Part shown: in pieces, positions 62,611 through 64,000 of the stretch | Numbering within the stretch: the first letter of the stretch is position 1 | Layout of the letters: each line of letters opens with the position of its first letter | DNA from: Melitaea cinxia | Taxonomy: Eukaryota > Arthropoda > Insecta > Lepidoptera > Nymphalidae | Assembly (NCBI RefSeq): GCF_905220565.1 | Contig: NC_059421.1 | Location: 2,056,001-2,120,000, forward strand | DNA length: 64,000 bases | Reading direction: 5' to 3' | The notes under the pieces: model-generated | What the model was told of the DNA's origin: nothing | The model's input: the letters and a program-made list of their open reading frames with translations, nothing else | The model's database searches: none | Translations under genes and position numbers: made by a program

Positions 62611-63040
62611 AATCGTGTTTGTCATATTTTAAAATCATCTTTCGTGGATGTAAACAGACATTTAACGAGTAATATAAATAATACTTAACCGTTATAATGT
62701 TGGTATTGAAAAAAAAATTGTATCCTTGTGCCTATTTGTATGATTAATGATTTTATATAATAATAAGAAATAATAATAATGTCATTTATAAAGAACTTTA
62801 CGAAGGTCGTTCGCGATCTTTAATTTAAAATACAATATAGATGTTAATTTGAAAATAATCATTGTTTTTACTGATGTAATTAAAGGTTTCTAGAGGTAAT
62901 ATGATTTTGGATAATGAAGGATAAACTTGCGACTTCTCGCGATAAAATAATAAAAAAAATTAAAAAATATTTCGATTTTTTTTAAATCAAGAAATTTTTA
63001 ATATAAAAGTAGATCATATATTATTTCTAAATTTTCAACT
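62611..63040. other. AT-rich DNA
   Basis: Nothing recognised. Confidence 0.4.
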
Positions 63041-63335
63041 AGGGAATATATCCGCCAACTGAGATAGGGCACAGCAGGAATTTCCTGCTCAAAATATCGA
63101 GCAGCCCGACTGGGGTAGTACCTCAACCTTATAGAAGACCACAGCTAAATAATACTGTTTTCCAGCAGTATTGTGTTTCTGTTGGTGAGTAAGGTGACCA
63201 GAGCTACCTAATTACTGTTGGAGATAGGGTCGATAACGCGCTTGCAATGCTTTTGATGTTGCAGGCGCTTATAGGCTATGGTATTCGTTAGCCATCAGGT
63301 GAGCCGTACGCTTGTTTGCCGACCTAGTTGTATAT
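63041..63335 (+). mobile_element. SINE family A fused to a SINE B scrap
   Basis: 63041-63058 is a family B piece ('agggaatatatccgccaac'). Family A starts at once after it ('gagatagggcacagcagg') and runs to 'tttgccgacctagttg' without a long A tail. Confidence 0.75.
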
Positions 63336-64000
63336 TAAAACAAAAGTTTTAAGACGAAGGTTTTCCTTCACACAGATAATAAATTAAAAGCTACATTTAC
63401 GACTAAATATTCAAATTATCGCAAATATAATATCAGTGAATGACATAATTTGACAACTGACTTATAAACATAGATTCTTATCACAATATTTTGACAATTA
63501 TAATACCATATTTAAGTTAAGGTTATTAGATACGATACAAAAAGTAAATGAGTACTTTCTATTTTGGTAGTGTTTTAAAGGCCAAAGTCAATGTTTTTGA
63601 AAACGTTCACGACCTTATATGAACGACCTTGCGAACAAAAAATCATAATTGAAGAATCAGTTAACGGAACTAATTACGCGTAACCTCAAGGTTTGCCTGT
63701 GACTTGTTGAGGCTTTCGTGTATAGTCGAGTTAGTTTGTTAATTAATTAAGTACATTGGCTTATGAATCTACGTATATGAGTAAAAATGGATCGTCAAAA
63801 TGTATGCATGCGCATAACTTCCAAACGTTTGCACCTAATTGGAAACATTCCTGTGTCTATGTCATGACAAGGTTTGAGTGAAAGAGGATTTGAAAGTCAA
63901 GAAAAAAAGAACATTACGATGTTAGTTGGTCATTTGGTATATAATAATTACCATTTTAATTTAACCAAAATTACCATTTCATTTGGGAATTGCCACGATT
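63336..64000. other. AT-rich DNA to window end
   Basis: No gene or element recognised. Confidence 0.4.

Noticed and set aside
1..64000. CRISPR array, bacterial operon, phage or toxin locus
   Set aside because: No spaced repeats, ribosome-binding-site-led operons or phage genes. Introns, SINEs and LINEs show a eukaryotic genome.

Overview
The window is AT-rich animal (insect) DNA. Spliced genes, a GTP cyclohydrolase I very like the fly gene Punch, two ommochrome-binding-protein-like genes, and tRNA-derived SINEs and LINE tails typical of moths and butterflies point to Lepidoptera, probably a butterfly. The species cannot be told from the sequence. Only three host protein genes are supported, all on the minus strand. 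Most of the rest is transposable-element debris.

Layout. 1-7.1 kb and 6.6-12 kb are two arms of an old tandem duplication of about 6.6-7.2 kb. Each arm holds one ommochrome-binding-protein-like gene (3524-4567 and 10741-11787), and a non-coding block lying 3' of each gene (1-540 and 6578-7110) is also duplicated. 12-22 kb is intergenic and holds SINEs, LINE tails (one in tandem) and a GC-richer patch of unknown origin. 22.1-34.0 kb is the GTP cyclohydrolase I gene in six coding exons with consistent GT/AG junctions and reading phases. Its introns hold two LINE fragments, several SINEs and small foldback elements, and a GC-rich element with terminal inverted repeats. An untranslated first exon and promoter may lie near 43.45-43.7 kb.

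34-64 kb has no convincing host gene beyond that possible exon. It holds a tRNA-like gene inside a foldback element (35.9-36.27 kb), a Helitron-like element with a pogo-like MITE nested in it (36.36-37.19 kb), a 4.4 kb element bounded by TTAA and 15-bp inverted repeats with a hAT-like element inside it (44.24-48.62 kb), a mariner copy with two frameshifts (59.77-61.06 kb), and many copies of four or five dispersed families.

How the genes relate. GTP cyclohydrolase I starts pteridine and tetrahydrobiopterin synthesis (eye and wing pterins, cofactor for aromatic amino-acid hydroxylases). The two secreted proteins resemble carriers of ommochrome pigment. The neighbourhood is therefore pigment-related, but nothing in the sequence shows co-regulation. 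Dispersed families are labelled here A (metulj-like SINE), B and C (tRNA-headed SINEs), E, F, G and H (non-coding repeats) and T (LINE-type tails). These letters are for this annotation only.
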